A DNA stretch of 64,000 nucleotides from Pedobacter polysacchareus (GTDB lineage Bacteria; Bacteroidota; Bacteroidia; Sphingobacteriales; Sphingobacteriaceae). Position numbers and translations under genes: made by a program. Shown here piece by piece: positions 9,093-17,245 of this stretch; the first letter of the stretch is position 1, and each line of letters starts with the position of its first letter. The notes under the pieces were generated by a model. That model worked only from the letters and a program-made list of their open reading frames with translations, did no database searches and was not told where the DNA came from. The DNA lies in the NCBI RefSeq assembly GCF_019802255.1, contig NZ_JAHYSS010000001.1, forward strand, positions 248,001 through 312,000. The letters run 5' to 3'.

Positions 9093-9100
9093 CAAAGTTA
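9093..9100 (-). promoter_or_regulatory. -7 box TAACTTTG for glnS
   Basis: Minus-strand TAACTTTG, matching TAnnTTTG, 21 bases upstream of the glnS start. It also argues against an N-terminal extension of glnS. Confidence 0.55.
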
Positions 9101-9151
9101 ACATAAAACCGCTAATTTACTTACATTTACAACCTACTATTCGTATATTTT

Positions 9152-9571
9152 ATGAGCAACACATTAAACAGACCCATTCGGGTTTTAGTGGCTAAAGTTG
9201 GATTGGATGGGCACGATAGGGGGGCAAAAGTGATTGCTACTTCCTTGCGGGATGCTGGAATGGAAGTGATTTATACTGGCCTCCGACAAACACCAGAGAT
9301 GGTGGTGAACACCGCTTTACAGGAAGATGTGGACGCTATTGGAGTATCCATCTTATCTGGAGCCCACATGACCGTCTTCCCCAAAATAGTAGAAATCATG
9401 AAACAGAAAGGAGTGACAGATATTTTGCTGACCGGCGGTGGCATCATTCCTGAGAGCGATATGGACAAGTTGAAAGCCATTGGCGTTGGGGAATTGTTTG
9501 CTCCAGGAACTACCATGGAAACCATCACCAATTACATCAAAGATTGGGTAGCTGAACACAGAAATTTCTAA
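9152..9571 (+). CDS. Stand-alone B12-binding domain protein (methylmalonyl-CoA mutase C-terminal type)
   Basis: A 139-residue protein consisting of one cobalamin-binding domain. It carries the base-off/His-on motif DxHxxG as Asp19-x-His21-x-x-Gly24, then SILSGAH (near 68) and LLTGGGII (near 92), which line the cofactor nucleotide tail. This matches the small subunit or C-terminal domain of acyl-CoA mutases, which rearrange methylmalonyl-CoA or related acyl-CoAs. The large substrate-binding part is not in the window, so the partner must be encoded elsewhere. It is followed after 28 bases by an enoyl-CoA hydratase gene, consistent with fatty-acid or branched-chain amino-acid breakdown. Confidence 0.88.
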   Translation: MSNTLNRPIRVLVAKVGLDGHDRGAKVIATSLRDAGMEVIYTGLRQTPEMVVNTALQEDVDAIGVSILSGAHMTVFPKIVEIMKQKGVTDILLTGGGIIPESDMDKLKAIGVGELFAPGTTMETITNYIKDWVAEHRNF

Positions 9572-9599
9572 TCTCCTTAACCGCATAAACACACCTTAT

Positions 9600-10382
9600 A
9601 TGGCTTATCAAAATCTTTTATCAGAAATCAGAGAATCGGTATTATATGTGACAATTAACAGGGAACAAAAGCTGAATGCACTCAATAAGGATACTTTGGC
9701 CGAATTGGCAGCGGTGATTGCTGATGCTGCGCAGAACGATGAAGTGCGTGCAGTACTGCTTACTGGTGCCGGACCAAAAGCCTTTGTTGCAGGAGCAGAT
9801 ATTTCTGAATTTGCTGCTTACTCAGGTGAACAAGGTGAAGCGCTGGCTAGAAATGGTCAGCATCAGGTATTTGATGCGATTGAAAACTGCCCGAAACCTG
9901 TTATTGCCGCGATTAACGGATTTGCTTTAGGCGGCGGATTGGAATTGGCTATGGCCTGCCACATTCGGATTGCTTCAGAAAACGCAAAATTGGGATTGCC
10001 GGAAGTGACTTTAGGGTTGATCCCGGGTTATGGCGGTACCCAGCGGTTAACGCAACTGGTGGGAAAAGGAAAAGCAATAGAAATGATCACTACTGCAGAT
10101 ATGATCACCGCTCTGGAAGCAGAAAAAATTGGCCTCGTTAATCACGTCGTTCCTGCAGATGAATTGCTCGCAAAAGCGGAAGAAATTCTATCAAAAATTA
10201 AACAGCGGGCACCACTTGCAATTGGCAGTGCTATCCGAGCTGTAAATGCTGCTCTCCGACATGATGAAAATGGCTTCGAAACGGAAATCAAAGAGTTTGG
10301 TAAGTGTTTTGATACAGAAGACTTTAAAGAAGGTACTTCTGCATTTTTAGAAAAAAGAAAAGCAGCGTTTTTAGGGAGATAA
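9600..10382 (+). CDS. Enoyl-CoA hydratase / crotonase family
   Basis: A 260-residue crotonase-fold enzyme of normal length. The CoA-binding and oxyanion-hole segments are AGAD (64-67) and ALGGG (109-113). Both catalytic glutamates of true hydratases align: Glu115 (GGGLELAMAC) and Glu135 (LPEVTLGLIPGYGG). It should therefore hydrate 2-enoyl-CoA to 3-hydroxyacyl-CoA in beta-oxidation or a related acyl-CoA route. The exact substrate cannot be told. It probably shares an mRNA with the B12-binding protein upstream and ends at a terminator. Confidence 0.92.
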   Translation: MAYQNLLSEIRESVLYVTINREQKLNALNKDTLAELAAVIADAAQNDEVRAVLLTGAGPKAFVAGADISEFAAYSGEQGEALARNGQHQVFDAIENCPKPVIAAINGFALGGGLELAMACHIRIASENAKLGLPEVTLGLIPGYGGTQRLTQLVGKGKAIEMITTADMITALEAEKIGLVNHVVPADELLAKAEEILSKIKQRAPLAIGSAIRAVNAALRHDENGFETEIKEFGKCFDTEDFKEGTSAFLEKRKAAFLGR

Positions 10383-10402
10383 TCGCATTTAAAACATATT
10401 TA

Positions 10403-10436
10403 AGGCCCATTTGATGTTTCTTCAATGGGCTTTTTT
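10403..10436 (+). terminator. Intrinsic terminator after the enoyl-CoA hydratase gene
   Basis: Stem GCCCATT (10405-10411) with AATGGGC (10424-10430) followed by six T residues. Confidence 0.8.
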
Positions 10437-10556
10437 AATGGGTTAAAACTGACCTTTTTATAGGTCGTTGGATTTAAAAGTGTAGAAAATTTTTCCCATA
10501 CGAAAAAAGTATTTATATTTATCTGGTTATAATACAGTAAACTATTTAATTTCCCT

Positions 10557-11957
10557 ATGAGAAAAATATTGATTGTTGACGACGAAATAAACATCGGTTT
10601 ATTACTTTCAAAGTTTTTAACCAGGAATTCGTTTAGCGTCTCAACAGCTACAAGTGGTGTTTCAGCGATGGAATATCTGGCAAAGGAAAGCTATGATCTG
10701 GTTTTGTGTGACTACCGTCTGGAAGATACGGACGGGAAAGAAATGCTCATCAAGATTAAAGAAAGCTATCCCGGCACTGGAGTAATCATTATTACAGGAT
10801 ATTCAGATATTAAACTAGCTGTAGAACTCATTAAGCTGGGCGCCTACGATTATATTACCAAGCCTTTGTATCCGGATGAAATCTTAAATACGATCAATAA
10901 GGCAATTGATACCCAAACTGCTTTGAATGAAAACAGATTGGAAATTCCGGCAGAAATGCCAAAACAAAAGGGTCAAAAACAGACTTACAGTCATGCGGAG
11001 AACTTCGTGATTGGTGCAAGCGGCGCTTCTAAGGAATTGCAAAGGCAGATTCATTTGGTTGCACCTACCACTTACAGTGTCATCCTGACTGGCGAAAGCG
11101 GGACAGGAAAAGAGTCGGTGGCCATGGCCATTCACCTGAACAGCCCACGTAAAGATTTACCTTTTGTGGCCATGGACTGCGGTTCATTGACCAAAGAGCT
11201 AGCAGGAAGTGAGTTTTTCGGTCATGAAAAAGGATCTTTTACCGGCGCATTATATACCAAAATTGGCCATTTTGAAATGGCAAATGGGGGTACGCTATTT
11301 TTGGATGAAGTAGGTAACCTTTCTTATGAAATCCAGGCAGCCTTACTAAGGACGGTGCAGGAACGTAAGATCAAAAGAATCGGAAGTACCAAAGAAATTG
11401 AACTGGATGTAAGGATCATCGTGGCCACGAATGAAAATCTGGCAGATGCCATTCAAAAAGGAAAATTCAGGGAAGATTTATACCATAGGTTTAATGAGTT
11501 TTCTTTGAGCTTGCCGCCACTAAGACAGCGCGGAAACGACATTATGGTGTTCGCACATACCTTCTTAAAAGGAGCAAATCAAGAGTTAAACCGCAAGATT
11601 CATGGCTTCTCTCCAGAAGTGGAAGAGTGTTTTATGACTTATAACTGGCCAGGAAACGTGAGAGAGCTGAAAAATGTAGTCAGAAGGGCATCATTGCTGA
11701 CGGAAACGCAGGAAATTCAATTGAAAGCACTGCCATTAGAAATCTCTACTTATGCCAAAGCTTCTGCTATGGAAACTTCTATTGCGCGTACGGAAAAACC
11801 TCGTGACCTTAAAAATGCTGCCTTAGAAGCAGAATATGAGGCGATTTTGAAAGTATTGAGAGAAGTGAATTTTAACAAAACCAAAGCGGCGAAGATCCTG
11901 AATATCGATAGGAAAACGCTGTATAATAAAATGAGAGCTATCAACTTGGAAAGTTAA
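10557..11957 (+). CDS. NtrC-family sigma-54-dependent response regulator
   Basis: A 466-residue activator with three parts. The receiver (1-115) has acceptor Asp52 and Lys102. The AAA+ domain (about 150-375) shows Walker A GESGTGKE (179-186), the sigma-54 contact loop GSFTGA (226-231; a variant of GAFTGA) and Walker B TLFLDE (246-251). A Fis-type helix-turn-helix is at the C-terminus (NKTKAAKILNIDRKTLYNK). It hydrolyses ATP to remodel sigma-54 RNA polymerase at target promoters. No histidine kinase is adjacent, so it is an orphan regulator here. It leads directly into the permease gene (6-base gap) and may be co-transcribed with the envelope genes that follow. Confidence 0.95.
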   Translation: MRKILIVDDEINIGLLLSKFLTRNSFSVSTATSGVSAMEYLAKESYDLVLCDYRLEDTDGKEMLIKIKESYPGTGVIIITGYSDIKLAVELIKLGAYDYITKPLYPDEILNTINKAIDTQTALNENRLEIPAEMPKQKGQKQTYSHAENFVIGASGASKELQRQIHLVAPTTYSVILTGESGTGKESVAMAIHLNSPRKDLPFVAMDCGSLTKELAGSEFFGHEKGSFTGALYTKIGHFEMANGGTLFLDEVGNLSYEIQAALLRTVQERKIKRIGSTKEIELDVRIIVATNENLADAIQKGKFREDLYHRFNEFSLSLPPLRQRGNDIMVFAHTFLKGANQELNRKIHGFSPEVEECFMTYNWPGNVRELKNVVRRASLLTETQEIQLKALPLEISTYAKASAMETSIARTEKPRDLKNAALEAEYEAILKVLREVNFNKTKAAKILNIDRKTLYNKMRAINLES

Positions 11958-11963
11958 ACGCGA

Positions 11964-13016
11964 ATGTCTTTATTCACCCATAAACAACGGAATAACATCA
12001 ATCTGGTGATTATCATCGCCCTGGGTTGTCTAATTGCTTATTCTATACAGGGAATCTTTGGATCAATTTTAAGTACCCTGGTGTTGTTTACGATATTAAG
12101 GCCCGCTTATATCTACCTGGTAGAAGAGAAGAAATGGAACAGACGCCTTTCTGCTCTTCTGCTGTTATTTGCCTCTGTGATCGTGCTGATCCTTCCTTTT
12201 TATGCCTTAAGCACGATGGTGATCGAGAAAATTGCAGAACTGCAAAGCGATCACATCTATTTTAAAAATATGCTTTTCAAGTTAAAGCATCTGATTCCCC
12301 TCAACAGCGACTTTCAGAATCTGGTAGAGGAGGGGATGAAAAAAGCAGGAACCTGGGCGACAGAACTTTTCCCTTCTTTAATTTCTGGTGCTTTTAACAT
12401 CATACTTGGGCTCATCATCATGTATTTTCTATTGTATTTCATGCTGGTGGAGCGCGAAACTTTTGAAGCTTCTTTGATCAAATACGCACCCTTCCGGGAG
12501 CAGAATGCCTATCGTTTTGCGGAAGAAATGAGGAATACCACTTATTCCAATGTACTGGGACAAGGTTTAATCACGATTGTTCAAGGCTCATTGGTGAGCC
12601 TGGCATTTTATGTCCTCGGTTATTCTGACCCTTTATTCTGGGGGGTGGTCACGATGTTTATCTCCTTTGTTCCTGTACTTGGCCCACCGGTAGTTTTTGT
12701 GCCTGCCGCTTTATTGCAGCTGGCTAACGGGAATAATTTTGCCGGCTGGGCAATGCTCATCTTTGGGTTCGTGGTGATTATCAATATCGATAATGTGCTG
12801 CGCTTCATCATTGCCAAAAAAGTTGGAAATATTCACCCCATTATCACTGTAATTGGCGTAGTTATTGGTGTACCCTTATTTGGAATACTAGGCCTGGTCT
12901 TCGGTCCCTTGTTGTTGTCTTACTTCGTATTATTGATTAAAATATACGAAAGCAGTGCGATGGCGGCGGAAAGATTGGAAAGAATTAAAACAATTTCTGA
13001 AGGGGAATCGTTATAA
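11964..13016 (+). CDS. AI-2E family transporter (permease)
   Basis: A 350-residue integral membrane protein of the AI-2E / UPF0118 family. Hydrophobic segments at the N-terminus (about 10-80), a helical extracytoplasmic stretch (about 80-150) and a C-terminal block of helices with the proline-rich FVPVLGPPVVFVPAALL motif give the family's usual eight-helix pattern. Members have been linked to small-molecule or ion export; the name does not mean that this one moves AI-2, and there is no luxS nearby. Starts 6 bases after the NtrC-type regulator. Confidence 0.88.
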   Translation: MSLFTHKQRNNINLVIIIALGCLIAYSIQGIFGSILSTLVLFTILRPAYIYLVEEKKWNRRLSALLLLFASVIVLILPFYALSTMVIEKIAELQSDHIYFKNMLFKLKHLIPLNSDFQNLVEEGMKKAGTWATELFPSLISGAFNIILGLIIMYFLLYFMLVERETFEASLIKYAPFREQNAYRFAEEMRNTTYSNVLGQGLITIVQGSLVSLAFYVLGYSDPLFWGVVTMFISFVPVLGPPVVFVPAALLQLANGNNFAGWAMLIFGFVVIINIDNVLRFIIAKKVGNIHPIITVIGVVIGVPLFGILGLVFGPLLLSYFVLLIKIYESSAMAAERLERIKTISEGESL

Positions 13017-13068
13017 TTACTATATTCCAGCATCAACAAATAAATATTCAACACAAAATGTAAATGTC

Positions 13069-13335
13069 ATGAATGATAATTCAAAAGTATTAATTGGGCT
13101 ATTGGCCGGTTTAGCTGCGGGCGCCGCATTAGGATTACTATTTGCTCCAGAAAAAGGCAGTGAAACAAGAGATAAATTAAGCCAGTCGTTGAAAGACCTG
13201 GGTGATACCATCAGAGATAGAGCAGCAGATGAAATTAATCAACTGGCGAGCTTAAAGGATAAAGTGGTAGGGACTGTGAAAGAGAAACTTCGTAAAGACG
13301 AAGAAGAATTTGAAGACGATTTAGAACACGCATAG
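13069..13335 (+). CDS. YtxH domain-containing protein
   Basis: An 88-residue protein with a glycine/alanine-rich N-terminal membrane segment (about 8-26: GLLAGLAAGAALGLLF) ending in APEKGSETR, the hallmark of the YtxH family, followed by a charged amphipathic helix with an acidic end. The family is small, membrane-anchored, often stress-induced and of unknown biochemical role. ATG at 13069 gives the family N-terminus; an open frame continuing back to 12955 inside the permease gene is not coding. It belongs to the permease / holin-like gene run. Confidence 0.85.
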   Translation: MNDNSKVLIGLLAGLAAGAALGLLFAPEKGSETRDKLSQSLKDLGDTIRDRAADEINQLASLKDKVVGTVKEKLRKDEEEFEDDLEHA

Positions 13336-13357
13336 GTAATCCCAAAAGCACATTGTA

Positions 13358-13744
13358 ATGCAGGAAAATAAAGAAAAAGATCTGGAAGGACTGGTTGGAG
13401 ATGCCAAAGAGTATGTAAATACACGATTGGAGTATACCCGTTTATACCTGATTGAGCGGGGCTCAAAAATGTTTGCCGATATGGTGACTAATGCCGCAGT
13501 AGCGATTTGCTTCCTGCTCGCGTTCCTGTTTGGAACCTTTACTTTAGCCCTGTTTTTATCAGATGTACTGGGCAGTTTTACCAGGGGGTTTGGATGCGTC
13601 GCATTGATTTACCTGCTATTGGCTGTAATCGTTTATTTTACGAAAGAGAAATACATTGAAAAGGCTATCATTAATTTTACCATCAGACGCTATTTTAATA
13701 AACTAGCTGATAAAGAGGAGGAGGAAGATGAACCGAAAATATAA
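13358..13744 (+). CDS. Phage-holin-like (Phage_holin_3_6) membrane protein
   Basis: A 128-residue protein with a charged N-terminal amphipathic region (1-40), two adjacent transmembrane segments (about 45-68 and 76-95) and an acidic C-terminus. This is the pattern of the holin-X family, which in Bacteroidetes and Actinobacteria usually sits in chromosomal envelope operons next to YtxH proteins, as here. No phage gene is near, so lysis is not implied. The 3' end overlaps the next gene by 17 bases. Confidence 0.8.
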   Translation: MQENKEKDLEGLVGDAKEYVNTRLEYTRLYLIERGSKMFADMVTNAAVAICFLLAFLFGTFTLALFLSDVLGSFTRGFGCVALIYLLLAVIVYFTKEKYIEKAIINFTIRRYFNKLADKEEEEDEPKI

Positions 13745-14171
13745 CATCAATAACCTCGAAGATTTACACCTGCAGGTGCGACTGTTGAAATCTGAATATA
13801 CTTCAAAGGGGGAAGCATTGGTTGGGGATTCTAAAAAATACTTTCACCAGTTCACACTAAGTGGCTTTATTAAGAAGTATGCCACACCATCAGCTTTCCT
13901 GAAAATTGATGATAAATTTAACATCAGCAGTAAAGTGCTTTCCATGGCACTTCCTTTGGTGATGAACAGCACCTTTTTTAAAGGCTCTGGTTTAGTCACA
14001 AAGGCTTTGGTAGGCTTAGCCTCAGGTAAACTTGGAAAGTCGCTTGATGCAGAGCATTTGTCGGCGATATTTAACTCGGTAACGGGCTGGTTTAGCAAAT
14101 CAAAGAAAACAAAAGAAAAACCACCGCTGGAAGTCGATTATGGCATTCCACCAGATAGTGAAACTTACTAA
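13728..14171 (+). CDS. Hypothetical protein, last gene of the envelope run
   Basis: A 147-residue protein I cannot place in a named family. Residues 1-45 are charged and helical and contain GEALVGDSKKYF, which resembles the VGDAKEYVNTRLEYT stretch of the preceding holin-like protein. A moderately hydrophobic Gly/Leu/Ala segment lies at about 70-105 (LVTKALVGLASGKLG). The C-terminus is polar with KKTKEKPP. It overlaps the holin-like gene by 17 bases, so the two are probably translationally coupled, and it ends at a terminator. Confidence 0.75.
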   Translation: MNRKYNINNLEDLHLQVRLLKSEYTSKGEALVGDSKKYFHQFTLSGFIKKYATPSAFLKIDDKFNISSKVLSMALPLVMNSTFFKGSGLVTKALVGLASGKLGKSLDAEHLSAIFNSVTGWFSKSKKTKEKPPLEVDYGIPPDSETY

Positions 14172-14186
14172 GATTATAGATATATA

Positions 14187-14218
14187 AAAAAAGGAAGCCC
14201 TAAAGCTTCCTTTTTTTA
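14187..14218. terminator. Bidirectional intrinsic terminator
   Basis: A 13-bp stem (14187-14199 with 14206-14218) of A7GGAAGC and its complement, loop CCTAAA. It ends the envelope operon and also lies downstream of convergent aspS. Confidence 0.88.
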
Positions 14219-14272
14219 TGACTAAATGGCATTTATAACCCAATGATAGGGGTAGTTTGATGAGAAAGGTAA

Positions 14273-16018
14273 TTAAACCGTAGTCTGGATTTTCAATTCT
14301 TTCATTTGTTTCTCATCAATAGTCGATGGACTATCAATCATTACATCTCTTCCAGAGTTGTTTTTCGGGAAAGCGATCACATCACGGATGCTATCTAATC
14401 CTGCGAAAATAGAACACAATCTGTCAAATCCGAAAGCAATACCACCATGTGGAGGTGCGCCAAATTCGAAAGCATCCATCAGGAAGCCAAATTGTTTTTG
14501 TGCATCTTCCGGAGAGAAGCCTAAATGCTTGAACATTAAAGCCTGAAGCGTTCTGTCGTGGATACGGATAGAACCACCGCCGATTTCAGTACCATTTACC
14601 ACCATATCATAAGCATTTGCCCTTACATTTCCTGGATCAGTATCTAGTAAAGCAATATCCTCCGGTTTTGGAGAAGTAAATGGGTGGTGCATTGCATGGT
14701 AACGCTCTGTTTCCTCATCCCATTCCAATAGCGGGAAGTCCAATACCCAAAGGGCGCTGAATTTGTTTTTATCACGTAAACCAAGGCGAGTACCCATTTC
14801 AAGGCGTAATTCGCTCAATTGCTTGCGTACTTTATCTGTCAGACCTGACATGATCAACACTAAATCACCCGGTTGGGTATTCATTGCTGCTGACCATTTT
14901 TTCAGTTCTTCTTCATTATAAAACTTATCTACAGAAGATTTTAATGAACCATCTTCGTTATGACGCATGTAAATCAGGCCTGTTGCCCCAATCTGCTGAC
15001 GTTTTACAAATTCTGTCAATTCGTCCATCTGCTTTCTGGTATAGCTTGCGCAACCAGCCGCATTGATTCCGATGATCATTTCTGCACTGTCAAAAACAGG
15101 GAAATCTTTTCCTTTTACCAGCTCCGTCAATTCCACGAACTGCATCTCAAAACGGGTATCGGGTTTATCAGAACCATAGAATTTCATGGCATCTGAATAC
15201 TGCATTCTTGGAACTTCCGGCAAATCAAAGTTCTTCAGGTCTTTGAATAAGGTACGGATCAATCCTTCGAAAGTATTTAAAATGTCTTCTTGTTCAATGA
15301 AAGACATTTCACAGTCGATCTGTGTAAATTCCGGCTGCCTGTCTGCGCGTAAATCCTCATCTCTGAAACATTTAACGATCTGGAAATAACGGTCGAAACC
15401 AGACACCATTAGTAATTGCTTGAACGTTTGCGGCGACTGTGGAAGGGCATAAAACTGTCCTTCGTTCATTCTGCTTGGTACCACAAAATCTCTTGCACCT
15501 TCTGGTGTAGATTTGATCAATACCGGTGTTTCTACCTCGATAAAGTCCAGATTGTCTAAATAACGACGAACGGCTTGGGCCATTTTATGACGCAATACCA
15601 TGTTGTTACGGATCGGATTTCTACGTAAATCCAGGTAACGATATTTCATACGCAAATCATCACCACCATCAGTTTCATCATCGATCATGAATGGAGGTAG
15701 TTTTGCTGCGTTCAGTATTTCTAATGCAGTGATTTTAATTTCGACTTCACCTGTAGGCATTTTCAGGTTTTTGTTGGAGCGTTCTACCACAAGACCGCTG
15801 GCTTTAATTACAAATTCCCTGCCCAGGCTACGTGCCGCCTCGCATAATTCCCGGTTGTCGTCCATATTGAAAACAAGTTGGGTAATCCCGTATCTGTCGC
15901 GGATGTCAATAAAAGTCATCCCTCCTAAATCCCTGGATTTTTGAACCCAGCCACATAAGATTACATTTTCACCTAAATTCTCAATAGTTAGAGCTCCGCA
16001 AGTAGTTGTTCTTAACAT
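14273..16018 (-). CDS. aspS: Aspartyl-tRNA synthetase
   Basis: A 581-residue class II aminoacyl-tRNA synthetase of bacterial length. It has the N-terminal OB-fold anticodon-binding domain (1-about 110), class II motif 2 near [18 protein letters not shown], the bacterial GAD insertion in the middle, and motif 3 (GIAFGFDRL) near the C-terminus. It attaches aspartate to tRNA(Asp). The start at 16018 (MLRTTTCG) fits the family and lies 19 bases downstream of the -7 box; a longer frame to 16069 would run through the promoter. Whether it also charges tRNA(Asn) cannot be decided from the sequence alone. Confidence 0.96.
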   Translation of the reverse strand: MLRTTTCGALTIENLGENVILCGWVQKSRDLGGMTFIDIRDRYGITQLVFNMDDNRELCEAARSLGREFVIKASGLVVERSNKNLKMPTGEVEIKITALEILNAAKLPPFMIDDETDGGDDLRMKYRYLDLRRNPIRNNMVLRHKMAQAVRRYLDNLDFIEVETPVLIKSTPEGARDFVVPSRMNEGQFYALPQSPQTFKQLLMVSGFDRYFQIVKCFRDEDLRADRQPEFTQIDCEMSFIEQEDILNTFEGLIRTLFKDLKNFDLPEVPRMQYSDAMKFYGSDKPDTRFEMQFVELTELVKGKDFPVFDSAEMIIGINAAGCASYTRKQMDELTEFVKRQQIGATGLIYMRHNEDGSLKSSVDKFYNEEELKKWSAAMNTQPGDLVLIMSGLTDKVRKQLSELRLEMGTRLGLRDKNKFSALWVLDFPLLEWDEETERYHAMHHPFTSPKPEDIALLDTDPGNVRANAYDMVVNGTEIGGGSIRIHDRTLQALMFKHLGFSPEDAQKQFGFLMDAFEFGAPPHGGIAFGFDRLCSIFAGLDSIRDVIAFPKNNSGRDVMIDSPSTIDEKQMKELKIQTTV

Positions 16019-16037
16019 TATTAAAAGTATTAAGTCC

Positions 16038-16069
16038 CAAAAATATTGATTTTGAACCGGATATTTCAA
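16038..16069 (-). promoter_or_regulatory. Promoter of aspS
   Basis: On the minus strand: TTG (16067-16069), 21-base spacer, TATTTTTG (16038-16045). Both elements match the Bacteroidetes consensus, and the leader to the start codon would be short. Confidence 0.65.
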
Positions 16070-16075
16070 CCCTCA

Positions 16076-16109
16076 TTGAATTTAGCTCAGTATATTGAAA
16101 ATATTTTTG
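16076..16109 (+). promoter_or_regulatory. Promoter of the ECF sigma operon
   Basis: TTG (16076-16078), 23-base spacer, TATTTTTG (16102-16109). A housekeeping-type promoter, divergent from aspS. It could provide basal transcription in addition to any autoregulated promoter. Confidence 0.5.
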
Positions 16110-16163
16110 TTTGAGATGCAACGTTTTAAAAAACCACCTGTCTTATAATCGAATTGGAAAACA

Positions 16164-16709
16164 TTGGAAACTGTATACATCGATAAACACGTAACACTCG
16201 TTCAGGAGTGCCGGCAAGGAAACCGGAAAGCACAATTTGAAATCTACAAATTGTATGCTAAGGCTATGTATAACGTAGCGCTGAGAATAGTGAACTTCGA
16301 TGATGAGGCAGAAGATGTCTTGCAGGAAGCATTTCTGGATGCTTTTACTCGGATAGAGAGCTTTAGAGGAGAGACTACTTTTGGCCTTTGGCTGAAGCAG
16401 ATCGTGATCAATAAATCGATCAATTACCTCAGAAAGCGAAAGGTAGAGTTTGTGAGCCTGGAAGAAGTAGAGGTAGCAGAACCGCAGACGCTAGACGAAG
16501 AAGACCTGGAATTGAGGGTAGAGGAGGTGAGAATGGCAATTGCCAAACTGCCAGACCGATACCGTGTGGTGCTCAGCTTATATCTTTTTGAAGGCTACGA
16601 CCATGAAGAGATTGCACATATTTTGAAAATAGCGGAGAGCACCTCCAGAACACAGTATATGCGTGCGAAAATGAAATTAAATGATTTATTAGTAATGAGA
16701 GGGGTATAG
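16164..16709 (+). CDS. ECF-subfamily RNA polymerase sigma factor
   Basis: A 181-residue sigma factor with the two ECF domains. Region 2 (about 12-90) includes DEAEDVLQEAFLDAF, the -10 recognition segment, and LWLKQIVINKSINYLRKR. Region 4 (about 118-175) includes LPDRYRVVLSLYLFEG and the helix-turn-helix around HEEIAHILKIAESTSRTQ. It directs RNA polymerase to a specific set of promoters, usually in response to an envelope signal. The start is TTG at 16164, as no suitable ATG precedes region 2. Two bases separate it from the putative anti-sigma gene. Confidence 0.93.
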   Translation: METVYIDKHVTLVQECRQGNRKAQFEIYKLYAKAMYNVALRIVNFDDEAEDVLQEAFLDAFTRIESFRGETTFGLWLKQIVINKSINYLRKRKVEFVSLEEVEVAEPQTLDEEDLELRVEEVRMAIAKLPDRYRVVLSLYLFEGYDHEEIAHILKIAESTSRTQYMRAKMKLNDLLVMRGV

Positions 16710-16711
16710 CG

Positions 16712-17245
16712 ATGAACAAGAGGAGTATCGAAGAGTACATTAAGGAAAACAAAAAGGAGTTTGACTTTAACACACCATCCGACCAGTTATGGGCCAGGAT
16801 TGAAGCAGGATTAGACAAAGAGAAGGTAAAAAAAAAATCGGGAATGCCATTTTGGTTAGGTATAGCTGCATCGCTGATCCTGATCATGACGGTTACTTTT
16901 ATGTATACCTCTCGTAAGGGGGGGAAACAGGAACTGGAAATTGCAGACATCAGCCCGGTTTATGGAAAGAAAGAAATGAAGTTTGCCAGCCTGATTGAAG
17001 AAAAAAAAGACAGCTTGCAGGTCTTTGCAAAGAAAAATCCAGTGTTATATAAGCAGTTCAGCTCAGATCTGAACCAGCTGGACGGTGATTATGAAAAGTT
17101 AAAAAAAGAATTACAGCATAGTCCGAATCAAGAGATCGTAGTAAGGGCAATGGTAAAAAACCTGGAACTGCAATTACAGGTGATCAATCAGCAGTTGTCG
17201 ATCATCAATGAAGTGAATCAAATCAAAGAGGAGAATCAAATATGA
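16712..17245 (+). CDS. Putative membrane anti-sigma factor
   Basis: A 177-residue single-pass membrane protein: cytoplasmic part 1-44, transmembrane segment about 45-66 (PFWLGIAASLILIMTVTFMY) and an extracytoplasmic part rich in Lys, Glu and Gln that should be helical or coiled-coil. Its place directly after an ECF sigma gene and this topology suggest an anti-sigma factor; no zinc-binding HxxxCxxC motif is present, so the family assignment rests on context. The gene contains an A10 run (16828-16837) before the membrane segment and a G7 run (16918-16924) just after it. It ends in ATGA shared with the next gene. Confidence 0.72.
   Translation: MNKRSIEEYIKENKKEFDFNTPSDQLWARIEAGLDKEKVKKKSGMPFWLGIAASLILIMTVTFMYTSRKGGKQELEIADISPVYGKKEMKFASLIEEKKDSLQVFAKKNPVLYKQFSSDLNQLDGDYEKLKKELQHSPNQEIVVRAMVKNLELQLQVINQQLSIINEVNQIKEENQI

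Noticed and set aside
12640..12646. G6 run in the AI-2E gene, and another near 9219 in the B12-binding gene
   Set aside because: Shorter than the G7 tracts and in the middle of well-conserved coding sequence; no sign of switching.
11964..13016. Quorum sensing by AI-2
   Set aside because: The family name is historical; no luxS or lsr gene is in the window.
13358..13744. Prophage, suggested by the holin-like protein
   Set aside because: No other phage gene, integrase or att site is near; the family is common in chromosomal envelope operons beside YtxH.
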